Origin: Flavobacteriaceae bacterium MAR_2010_72
GTDB lineage: Bacteria; Bacteroidota; Bacteroidia; Flavobacteriales; Flavobacteriaceae
Assembly: GCA_003550275.1 (NCBI GenBank)
Contig: QXCW01000002.1
Location: 744,001 to 808,000, forward strand
DNA: 64,000 bases
Direction: 5' to 3'
In this document: positions 57,101 through 64,000 of the stretch, piece by piece
Position numbering within the stretch: the stretch's first letter is position 1
How the letters are laid out: every line of letters begins with the position of its first letter
The notes under the pieces: model-generated
Told to the model about the DNA's origin: nothing
What the model saw: only the letters and a program-made list of their open reading frames with translations
Database searches by the model: none
Position numbers and translations under genes: made by a program

Positions 57101-58506
57101 ATGATGGTACAAATCCTAATAATCCTCTAAATCTGCAATGGACTTCAAACTACAATGCCAATGCAAGTTCAACCCCAATTGCTATTAGTGGTAGATGGCT
57201 TTACAGTTACGAAAACTTTGTTTTAAATTCCTATGCCGATTGGCAATTTGTAGGAGAAAATGGAAGCCTAAAAGCCGGACTTGGATTTACAATGAAAGGT
57301 AGCGGCGCAGCTACTACAGCACAAAATTACGTCTTTGAAGGAAAACCAAATAATGGAACAATAACACTACCAATTAGTGCAGGAAATGAGGCTTTGATCG
57401 GCAATCCGTATCCATCCGCAATTGATGCCCATGAGTTCATTTTGGACAATATGGCCAGCATACAAGGAACCTTATATTTTTGGGAGCATTATACATCAAA
57501 TACGACACACGTTTTAGAAGATTATGAAGGTGGTTACGCAGCTTATAATTTAACTGGTGGAAACCCTGCAATATCACCTCCAGAAGTCAGTGGTAATGGG
57601 ACGCCTATCAAAATACCAGAACGTTACGTTCCTGTAGCACAAGGTTTTTTTGTAAAAGCGAATACAACCTCTGGCGGAACTATAAAGTTCGAGAATGACC
57701 AACGTGTTTTTGTTAAAGAGGCGGTTACGGGAGCTAATGACAAAGGGTCTGTGTTTTTTAGACAAAATGCCACAACAATTGAAAACAGCAAAACCAAAAA
57801 AGATTCCGACATTATCAAAAGAATTAGGCTAGCATTTAAAACCCCTGAAGGAGCCATTCGTCCGTTGTTACTTGGATTTGTACCAAATAATAAGGCGACA
57901 GATGGCTTTGACTTTGGTTATGATGCCTTCAATACTGAAAGTTTCCCTAATGATATCTCATGGATGATTAATGAAGAAAAGTACATCATTCAAGGCGTTG
58001 GTGATTTTGATCAAACAAAAAACTATCCTTTAGGAATATTTTTAAAATCAGCAGGAAATGTTCAGATCGCATTAACAGGTCTTGAAAATTTTGAAAGTGA
58101 AATGGATGTATACGTGTATGATGCTATCTTGAATCAATTTTTTAAAATAGATGACCAGCACACGTATAGTATGTATTTGACCCAAGGTGATTACCTCAAT
58201 AGATTTTATATTGCCTTTATGCCTTCTAATACCTTGTCGGTTAATGAGTTTTTTGATCAGGATATGGTTGTAAGTTATTTAAATAATCTTCAAGAAATTT
58301 ACATCAGACTTCCGTTTGGCATTGAGGTTAATAATGTGCATTTGACAAATACAATTGGTCAGAAAGTAAAATCCTGGAAAAAACCTAATGCCAATAGTTT
58401 GGGGGAAATAAGGATTCCAGTGACCAAAATTTCGGAAGCCATTTATGTGATTACAGTTGAAACAACAGGAGGCATGGTTTCAAAAAAAGTATTGGTCAAG
58501 CAATAA
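54124..58506 (+). CDS. Large T9SS-secreted multidomain adhesin-like protein (HYR, DUF5011, LamG)
   Basis: This 1460-residue protein has a signal peptide (MKKNYIFLLVLLCTTIYTYG). HYR-type domains with paired cysteines cover roughly residues 20-275, and three DUF5011-like Ig domains follow (NGPNTITLEACGTYSELGAT and two repeats, about 280-525). A LamG/concanavalin-like domain spans about residues 615-800 (LDFDGVDDNITFKNNYNFTG), then a long beta-rich region. The tail GGMVSKKVLVKQ fits a C-terminal type A sorting domain for the type IX system. HYR and LamG modules usually mediate adhesion or sugar binding. The gene lacks an obvious promoter. Confidence 0.85.
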   Translation: MKKNYIFLLVLLCTTIYTYGQCTLTCPANVTTTCPYDVPFISPSAYTNCGTIVLQTWTLTGATTGSSPATGINDASLEVFQYGVTTVTYNVRDHLGNTASCSFTVTITDSQPPLLICPTDITVNNNPGLCSAVVNDFGFMSAWDNCSGITLELVSGLPRRSAFPVGTTTNVFKFTDAAGNSSTCTFKINVIDNEAPTVNCPVNIVANTNPGLCNAYVTVPVVTASDNCGITSITNSFNSSGANASGTYPLGTTTVTYTVTDSANKISTCSIDVTVVNSQNPVITLNGPNTITLEACGTYSELGATATDNCLGDISTSIVVDTSSLNTNSVGSYLVSYKIVNASGVITAQVNRTVNIVDTTVPSITLNGPNPLNIGDCATYTELGAVATDPCFGNITGALVIDNSSVNSGVLGSYNVTYNVVDAQGNAAAQVTRVVNIIEITAPIINLIGDDPQIMDACTLYVELGATATDPCFNTDYTADIVIDASDVDTSTVGSYIVTYNVMDNFGNPAIEVIRTVEVVDTTISAQVGSDITNTVCTETTITLAGNAVTGSSTGLWSVTSGQTSGFYFLDPTNPTTTFTGDVGENYELTWSIYNPCGISSDTMNVTFIGCSALDFDGVDDNITFKNNYNFTGDFTLEVWIKEDLQNGTIQTIFSKRDANNLINGYDLRVVNNYVSFNWNNGQSLVSPYQIATGKWHHVAVAHGANTYKLYIDGVQVNSASGSLPIANTADCIVGAMDQRSVPPFKPFNYFTGGMDELRIWNTALTSAQLRQMMNQEIEADSGNIKGAILPLTIQGLTWNNLRGYYQMNQGTDLSAGNLVSNGSATINGKLRYMTTLQPETAPLPYSSKANGLWTDSNTWLYGNSQYLPNSISVDGTTAIDWNIVKTAHNISSTNKDIVLLGLFVNANTLKIENTNPLDGQSLRVAKYLKIDGMIDLVGESQLLQDIGSMLDNTGIGSLQRDQQGTSNLYNYNYWGSPVNQNGSNYTVKGVLNDGTNPNNPLNLQWTSNYNANASSTPIAISGRWLYSYENFVLNSYADWQFVGENGSLKAGLGFTMKGSGAATTAQNYVFEGKPNNGTITLPISAGNEALIGNPYPSAIDAHEFILDNMASIQGTLYFWEHYTSNTTHVLEDYEGGYAAYNLTGGNPAISPPEVSGNGTPIKIPERYVPVAQGFFVKANTTSGGTIKFENDQRVFVKEAVTGANDKGSVFFRQNATTIENSKTKKDSDIIKRIRLAFKTPEGAIRPLLLGFVPNNKATDGFDFGYDAFNTESFPNDISWMINEEKYIIQGVGDFDQTKNYPLGIFLKSAGNVQIALTGLENFESEMDVYVYDAILNQFFKIDDQHTYSMYLTQGDYLNRFYIAFMPSNTLSVNEFFDQDMVVSYLNNLQEIYIRLPFGIEVNNVHLTNTIGQKVKSWKKPNANSLGEIRIPVTKISEAIYVITVETTGGMVSKKVLVKQ

Positions 58507-58947
58507 TGTTAGTTTTTAAGGCCAAAACAAAGTGGAAATTTTATTAAAATAAAGGATAAGCTTAAGAGTTACAGGGATTTCCAATCTTTTAAACCGCCTT
58601 TTTTTGCGCTATATCGATGATTTAAGAAGGACCTATTTATTTTGGCTAGGGAATGATACAAAACATCGAAAACTGGCTCTAAATTTAACAACCATTAACA
58701 CTTTAAATTATTTTAGTCTGCTTTTATAGAGAGAGGGATTGCCTATGAAAAAATAAATAGCTTTTAGAATGCTAAGCACTTTTGGATGACCATAGAATGG
58801 GGTTCACTATAGTGTTTTTTTTTGTCCAAAAAGTTAAAATAGCATGCCTCTTCATTTCAGCACTTTGTAAATAAGAACATATTTAAAAAAATATTAAAAC
58901 TAACAATATAGAGTACCTCCGTTTTTACCAACACTAACTACCTAATT
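58507..58947. other. Gene-free gap between the two large secreted-protein genes
   Basis: About 440 nt of AT-rich sequence with no coding frame. A small palindrome CACTATAGTG followed by nine T residues (58805-58823) could be a weak terminator. No clear -7 element was found before the ATG at 58948. Confidence 0.4.
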
Positions 58948-61900
58948 ATGAAAAAATTTCTACTCCTTCTTCTGTGTGTTGCCTCGCTTAATGCAACATT
59001 TTCGTTGACCTCAAATTGGCATAGCAATAGTATAGTATCCACTAGTCACAATAGCTTTACAAATGGTCTAACATCTTTAATTTTTAAAGTGTTTAATAAC
59101 CAATTTAGTTCAGCTAAAACGAACAAATCAAATACCAAATCACAGTTCACAGCATCTAACGCAACTAATTTAAGTGCGAATTCAGGGGCTTTAAAAGCCT
59201 CAACGTATAAAGCCGCTATGTTTTTTGTTGATCAGCCAGGTGATTATATATCAGTTGGAGATGGTCCATGGACTTCACTTTCATCTTGGAAAGTCTTTGA
59301 TGGCACTTCATGGGTAACTCCAAATGGTCCGTTACCTTTTCCTGGAAACGGATATGGATATCCTGGTCAATATTCAGATACACCAACACCACCAACTATA
59401 TTACCACCAACTACATTTAGAACAAATAATGTAACCATTCAAGCTGGGCATACCATCACAATTGCAAACACTTTTACAACACCTAATACTATGGGTGACC
59501 TAAATATTAATGGTACATTACAATTAGGAACAGGAACTAATGCTCAACGTGATATTACACTTTTAACTAACAAGATTACAATTGAAAATGAAGGGGATTT
59601 ATATTTTAATAATGGCAATAAAATAGCCCTTAAATTACCGAACACTAATGCAGTTTTAGTTGTTTTACAGGGTGGAAACATAACTTATAACAACCCATGT
59701 ACATCAAATCTGGAAATTTTTATTGCAGGCAACTTATATTCTACCTGTAATGGTGGTGGAAGTTCTGGAACTGTAACATTTGGTAATGTTGTTGCTGGAG
59801 GTGGTACAATAAACGCAGAAATTACAAATCCAACTACTAATTCTATTAATATTTGTTTAGGACAATCGGTTAGTTTAACCGGAGGCTACATTGGTTCTGA
59901 AACAAATGTAACTTATACATGGAAAAATAATGGTTCAATTATACAATCTGGTACATTACCAGATGACATTAATACTATACCATTTTCTGCTTCAAATTTT
60001 ACAACCATTTCGTTTACACCAAATGCCGCTGGTCTAAATTTGGTGACTTTGGAGGTCACTAAAAATGGATTTACAAATATTGAATCTAGGTCTATTAATG
60101 TAACAGGTCCAATTGATTATGCCAATTTACAGTTTCCAGCCTCTGCAACTATATGTCTGGGCGGAAATATTACTGCTTATGGACAAGTATATAAATCTGG
60201 AGTTACAGAAGCTGCTGGTGCAGGAACAGGAATTATAGCCCAATTTGGATATAATACTTCAAACAATAATCCGTCTACTTGGACCAATTGGTTAAATGCT
60301 ACTTTTAATATAAATGTTGGTAATAATGACGAATACCAATATACATTTACTCCAAGTTCTTCAGGAACCTACTATTATACCTTCCGCTATGCTTTAAATG
60401 GTTGCGATTGGGTGTATGGTGGTTACGATACACAAAATAATCCAAATGATGAAGATTTTTGGGATGGTAATGATGACGTTAGTGGTGTACTTACCGTAAA
60501 TGCAAACCACGCCATAAGTCTGTTATCAGGATCAAATACTCAAACAGTATGTAACAATTCAGCCATTGAAGATATAGCGTATACTTTAAGTGGTGGCGCA
60601 ACCAACGCAAATGTTTCAGGGTTGCCTTCTGGTGTAAATGGAAGTTTAAGTGGATCTACTTATAGTATTAGCGGAACACCAACACAAGCTGGAACATTTA
60701 ACTATATAATCACAACTACGGGTAATAATTGTACAACCCAACAATTGGGTGGTACCATTACTGTGAAGAGTTTGGATTACGTCAATCTACAATTTCCTTC
60801 ATCAGGCGCAATATGCCCAGGCGGTAGTCATACGATTTATGGACAGGTTTATGAACCAGAAATCACTGAAGCTGCTGGCCAAGGCGCTGGCATCGAAGCT
60901 GAATTCGGTTATAATAATACAAACAACAATCCGTCAACATGGACTAATTGGGCTGCAGCCTCGTTCAACGTTCAAGTTGGAAACAATGATGAATATCAAG
61001 GAACCTTTGGAAATACTTTAACTGTGGGTACTTATTATTATGCGTTCCGTTATAGATTAACAGGTTGCGATTGGCAATATGGAGGATTAGGAGGTACTTG
61101 GAATAATGATAGTGGTGTACTAACGGTACAAAGCTTGGATTATGTGAATTTACAACATCCTGCATCAGATACTATTTGTGAAGGTGGAAGTATAACAGCC
61201 TATGGCCAGGTTTATGAACCAGGTCTTACTGAAAGTGCAGGTGCTGGAAGCGGTATTGTAGCAGAGTTAGGATATGGAACTAACTCAAATCCTGCATCTT
61301 GGACAAATTGGAACACAGCCTCATTCAATAACCAAGTAGGGAACAACGACGAATATCAAGCAACTTTTGGGTCTTCACTTTTACCGGGTACGTATTATTA
61401 TACATTCAGATATTCATTGAACAACTGCGAATGGCAGTATGGATACTTTGTTAATACAACAGATTATGGAGTACTTACTGTGAATTCTGCACCTTCAATT
61501 ACAACTAATTACACTAATATTTCTAAAAATAATGACGCTGGCCAATGTGGTGCAATCGTGAATTATGCAGCAGCTTCGGTTTCAGGTGTTCCTACACCAA
61601 GCATTAGCTATTCACAGGCTTCTGGAACCTTTTTCCCAGTAGGAACTACAACGGTAACTGTTGAAGCAACTAACAGTTGTGGTACTGACACAAAGACTTT
61701 TGATGTAACTGTAGCAGACAATGAAGACCCAGTGGTAACATGTCCTGCAAACATTACGGTTGCAACAGATGTCAATCAATGTGGTGCCGTGGTGAATTTT
61801 ACCCCTAACTTAACAGATAATTGTGCCGGTGGTTCGGTCGTGGCATCTCCAGCCTCTGGAAGTTTCTTTAACGTAGGTACGACCCAAGTAACTGTTACGG

Positions 61901-64000
61901 CTTCTGATGCTGTTGGAAACACCAATGTTTGTACATTTACGGTCACGGTAAATGATAAACCAGCCCCAGTAGTTAGCCATAATATAATTGAGTTATTTGT
62001 CTGTGTAGGGTCTAACCCCGCTAATATTACTACTTCAATTGTAAATGGAAACCCACCATTTTCTTACCAATGGCAGTTAAATGGTTCTGATATTTTAGAT
62101 GCTACTGATTCAAGCTATGACCCACCTGTCATAAATAGCGTTGGAATTCACCAGTACCGTGTTGTGGTTACCGATGTTTGTGGAAAATCGGCGACCTCTG
62201 CTCCAAAAACCATTAATGTAAATCCAGACCCCTCAATTTCTGTAATTGCGGGTAATACCGAAATATGTAGTGGCTATACAGCCACCTTAGAAGTTTTAGG
62301 AATTCCTGGTGCGGGTAATTGTAGTTATACGTGGCAAACAGGACCTTCTGTGTCTGGTCCTTGGACTAGCATTAATCCTGCAGAAAATAATGCACAGTAT
62401 ACAACTCCATCATTAACTCAAACTTCTTATTACAGAGTGATATATAATTGTTCAGGAAGTGGTTGTGGTCAATCAACACAAGTTTTTACTGTCACAGTGA
62501 AAAGTTTAATTGATTATGCAAACCTTCAATTTCCTGGTTCTGAAACCATATGCCCTGGTAATACTATTACGGCGTATGGTCAAGTGTTTGAAAATGGATT
62601 AACTAATACTTCAAACAGCCTAGTAACTAGTATCAGTGCCCAATTTGCTTATCATACTAGTGATACGGATCCTTCGACTTGGCCAGAAGCCAATTGGACT
62701 ACTGCTAATCCAACGCCTGGATATAATTTTGCTCAGAATAACGATGAATATTTCGCTACTTTTGGTGATGCACTTTCACCGGGTACTTATTATTATACAT
62801 TCCGATATTCTTTAGAGGGTTGTGATTGGCAATATGGGGGTTATCCCAGTGGCTTCTGGAATGGAAATAACCAAAACAATGGGGTGCTTACGGTATTAGA
62901 AGATCATACCTTAAGCTTATCATCTGCAAACAATAATCAAACAGTCTGTCCAAATACGGCAATCAACGACATCGTATATACATTCGGTGGTGGAGCGACC
63001 TCTGCATCGATTTCACCAGCACTGCCAGAAGGCTTGAACTTCAACCCTGCCACTGCAACCCTTAGTGGAACTCCAACGCAGCCTGGTATCTATAATTATA
63101 CAGTAACAACTGTTGGAAATAATTGTGAAACGCAGCAACTTCCAGGTTTAATTACCGTAAAAGAACTTCTAGATTATGTAAATCTTCAACATCCTGCTTC
63201 AGCAACCATTTGTGAAGGTGAAACTATAGATGTTTATGGTCAGGTTTACGAACCTGAATTGACAGAAGCCAATGGAGCAGGAAGCGGAATTGTAGCGCAG
63301 TTGGGATATGGAACGACTACAGATCCTACCTCTTGGACCAATTGGATTTCAACAGATTATTATGGTCAAGGTGGAATAAATAATAACAATGACGAATATA
63401 AAGCTACTTTCGGGGCTTCACTATCGCAAGGGACATATTATTATACTTTCCGTTATTCACTGAATAATTGTGAATGGCAGTATGGATTTTTTGTAGGGAC
63501 TTCTGATTTGGGTCAGCTTACTGTTAATTCAGTGCCAGTAATTACAACAACATATAATAATATTACTGCAGGTAACGATTCTGGACAATGTGGTGCTATA
63601 ATAATCTATGCAGACGCATCGGTTTCAGGAGTGCCAACGCCAAACATAACCTATTCACTGGCTTCAGGGTCATCTTTCCCTGTCGGTACAACTACAGTAA
63701 CTGTAACAGCTTCTAATAGTTGTGGAACAGATACAAAAACGTTTGATGTGACAGTTGAAGACAATGAAGCTCCTATTATCACTTGTGTTGCTAATAGCAT
63801 ACGAGATACTGATGCTGGACAATGTACGTATACCATTCAAGGAGCTGAATTTGATGCAACCTTCACCGACAACTGTGCTATTGGAAGTATTACAAACAAC
63901 TATACTAATAGTACATCTTTAGCCGGAGCAGTATTTCTAGAAGGTGCAACTACAGTTACTTGGACTGTTGATGATGGTCATGGTCAAACAGCAACTTGTA
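58948..64000 (+). CDS. Giant secreted repeat protein (partial, C-terminus beyond window)
   Basis: An uninterrupted frame of at least 1684 codons starts at the ATG at 58948 with a signal peptide (MKKFLLLLLCVASLNATFS) and runs off the right edge. Five copies of a roughly 120-residue module start at 60112, 60772, 61135, 62509 and 63169. The pattern is DYVNLQxPxSxTIC, then AYGQVYEPGLTEAAGAG, GNNDEYQATFG, PGTYYYTFRYSLNNCxWQYG and GVLTV. Between them lie putative Ig domains (TPTQAGTFNYIITTTG) and HYR domains (PVGTTTVTV). Such modules occur in T9SS clients and often bind carbohydrate or protein. It is likely co-functional with the protein at 54 kb, but the C-terminal sorting domain is not visible. 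Confidence 0.85.
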   Translation, partial: MKKFLLLLLCVASLNATFSLTSNWHSNSIVSTSHNSFTNGLTSLIFKVFNNQFSSAKTNKSNTKSQFTASNATNLSANSGALKASTYKAAMFFVDQPGDYISVGDGPWTSLSSWKVFDGTSWVTPNGPLPFPGNGYGYPGQYSDTPTPPTILPPTTFRTNNVTIQAGHTITIANTFTTPNTMGDLNINGTLQLGTGTNAQRDITLLTNKITIENEGDLYFNNGNKIALKLPNTNAVLVVLQGGNITYNNPCTSNLEIFIAGNLYSTCNGGGSSGTVTFGNVVAGGGTINAEITNPTTNSINICLGQSVSLTGGYIGSETNVTYTWKNNGSIIQSGTLPDDINTIPFSASNFTTISFTPNAAGLNLVTLEVTKNGFTNIESRSINVTGPIDYANLQFPASATICLGGNITAYGQVYKSGVTEAAGAGTGIIAQFGYNTSNNNPSTWTNWLNATFNINVGNNDEYQYTFTPSSSGTYYYTFRYALNGCDWVYGGYDTQNNPNDEDFWDGNDDVSGVLTVNANHAISLLSGSNTQTVCNNSAIEDIAYTLSGGATNANVSGLPSGVNGSLSGSTYSISGTPTQAGTFNYIITTTGNNCTTQQLGGTITVKSLDYVNLQFPSSGAICPGGSHTIYGQVYEPEITEAAGQGAGIEAEFGYNNTNNNPSTWTNWAAASFNVQVGNNDEYQGTFGNTLTVGTYYYAFRYRLTGCDWQYGGLGGTWNNDSGVLTVQSLDYVNLQHPASDTICEGGSITAYGQVYEPGLTESAGAGSGIVAELGYGTNSNPASWTNWNTASFNNQVGNNDEYQATFGSSLLPGTYYYTFRYSLNNCEWQYGYFVNTTDYGVLTVNSAPSITTNYTNISKNNDAGQCGAIVNYAAASVSGVPTPSISYSQASGTFFPVGTTTVTVEATNSCGTDTKTFDVTVADNEDPVVTCPANITVATDVNQCGAVVNFTPNLTDNCAGGSVVASPASGSFFNVGTTQVTVTASDAVGNTNVCTFTVTVNDKPAPVVSHNIIELFVCVGSNPANITTSIVNGNPPFSYQWQLNGSDILDATDSSYDPPVINSVGIHQYRVVVTDVCGKSATSAPKTINVNPDPSISVIAGNTEICSGYTATLEVLGIPGAGNCSYTWQTGPSVSGPWTSINPAENNAQYTTPSLTQTSYYRVIYNCSGSGCGQSTQVFTVTVKSLIDYANLQFPGSETICPGNTITAYGQVFENGLTNTSNSLVTSISAQFAYHTSDTDPSTWPEANWTTANPTPGYNFAQNNDEYFATFGDALSPGTYYYTFRYSLEGCDWQYGGYPSGFWNGNNQNNGVLTVLEDHTLSLSSANNNQTVCPNTAINDIVYTFGGGATSASISPALPEGLNFNPATATLSGTPTQPGIYNYTVTTVGNNCETQQLPGLITVKELLDYVNLQHPASATICEGETIDVYGQVYEPELTEANGAGSGIVAQLGYGTTTDPTSWTNWISTDYYGQGGINNNNDEYKATFGASLSQGTYYYTFRYSLNNCEWQYGFFVGTSDLGQLTVNSVPVITTTYNNITAGNDSGQCGAIIIYADASVSGVPTPNITYSLASGSSFPVGTTTVTVTASNSCGTDTKTFDVTVEDNEAPIITCVANSIRDTDAGQCTYTIQGAEFDATFTDNCAIGSITNNYTNSTSLAGAVFLEGATTVTWTVDDGHGQTATC
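60112..63525 (+). repeat. Five-copy module with a higher-order duplication inside the giant protein
   Basis: Module copies at 60112-60498, 60772-61128, 61135-61482, 62509-62895 and 63169-63525 share the frame and about 110-130 residues. The order module, Ig domain, module(s), HYR occurs twice (60112-61965 and 62509 to the edge), so a block of about 2 kb was duplicated after the single modules. Confidence 0.75.

Noticed and set aside
58805-58823. CACTATAGTG followed by T residues as a terminator
   Set aside because: Only a 10-bp palindrome with no loop, too far (about 300 nt) from the preceding stop codon.
60112-63525. CRISPR array or mobile element because of repeated DNA
   Set aside because: The repeats are about 350 bp long, in frame and protein-coding, with no spacer pattern and no transposase or terminal repeats.

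Overview
The window is a chromosomal segment of a member of the Bacteroidota, most likely a marine Flavobacteriaceae. The reasons are: AT-rich DNA; promoters of the Bacteroidota type (-7 element TAnnTTTG, little Shine-Dalgarno); a complete gldK-gldL-gldM-gldN cluster (type IX secretion and gliding motility); many lipoproteins; LVIVD-repeat, DUF6090, DUF5689 and CPXCG families; and a large secreted protein ending in a probable T9SS sorting tail. There are no rRNA genes, CRISPR arrays or insertion sequences. The only tRNA is an initiator tRNA-Met at about 30.7 kb.

Layout. 0-2.2 kb (minus): an esterase followed by an ATP-grasp ligase cut by the window edge, and a DUF6090 protein. 2.2-9.1 kb (minus): miaB, a sigma-54 activator, lptE, a TPR protein and secG, then groES-groEL behind a sequence that looks like a sigma-54 promoter. 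9.2-11.4 kb: a membrane protein and an LVIVD lipoprotein whose signal peptide looks frameshifted. 11.5-20 kb: topA, a metal-site-degenerate arginase-fold protein and gldKLMN. 20-30.6 kb: FAD oxidoreductase, DUF983, ABC-F protein, an RND efflux operon (adaptor, pump, TolC), a small CPXCG protein and a plant-type LRR protein. 30.7-34.4 kb: tRNA-fMet, an MBOAT/SGNH acyl-transfer pair and a Crp/Fnr regulator. 34.7-39.7 kb: a lipoprotein gene interrupted by a stop codon, and an electrophile/redox detoxification group (DJ-1/PfpI, MDR reductase, SnoaL-like protein, Old Yellow Enzyme) ending in a divergent TetR with two visible operators. 39.7-45.2 kb: gene fragments, a LytS/LytTR two-component system and its probable target genes. 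45.3-53.8 kb: acetyltransferase, a sulfatase-modifying (FGE) lipoprotein with both catalytic cysteines, a TesA-like esterase divergent from a LolD/FtsX-like ABC exporter, and katG. 54-64 kb: two very large secreted repeat proteins, the second running off the right edge.

How parts fit together. GldK/L/M/N form the T9SS core and motor, and the large secreted protein at 54 kb (and probably its truncated neighbour) is a likely T9SS client. LptE, SecG and the LolD-like exporter serve the envelope. The most informative non-coding signals are three LytTR-type direct repeats, each two 9-bp copies exactly 21 bp apart, placed 33-34 nt upstream of a perfect -7 element and oriented the same way toward the downstream transcript. 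They suggest a small local regulon of the LytTR system. A second is the groES control region, which combines a -24/-12 element, a 16-bp palindrome at the expected start site and a TGACA-N3-TGTCA-like element. A full copy of that element lies between miaB and its divergent neighbour, at the head of the operon that encodes a sigma-54 activator. Several genes are decaying: an in-frame stop, a signal-peptide frameshift, a truncated beta-barrel gene and a GNAT tail.
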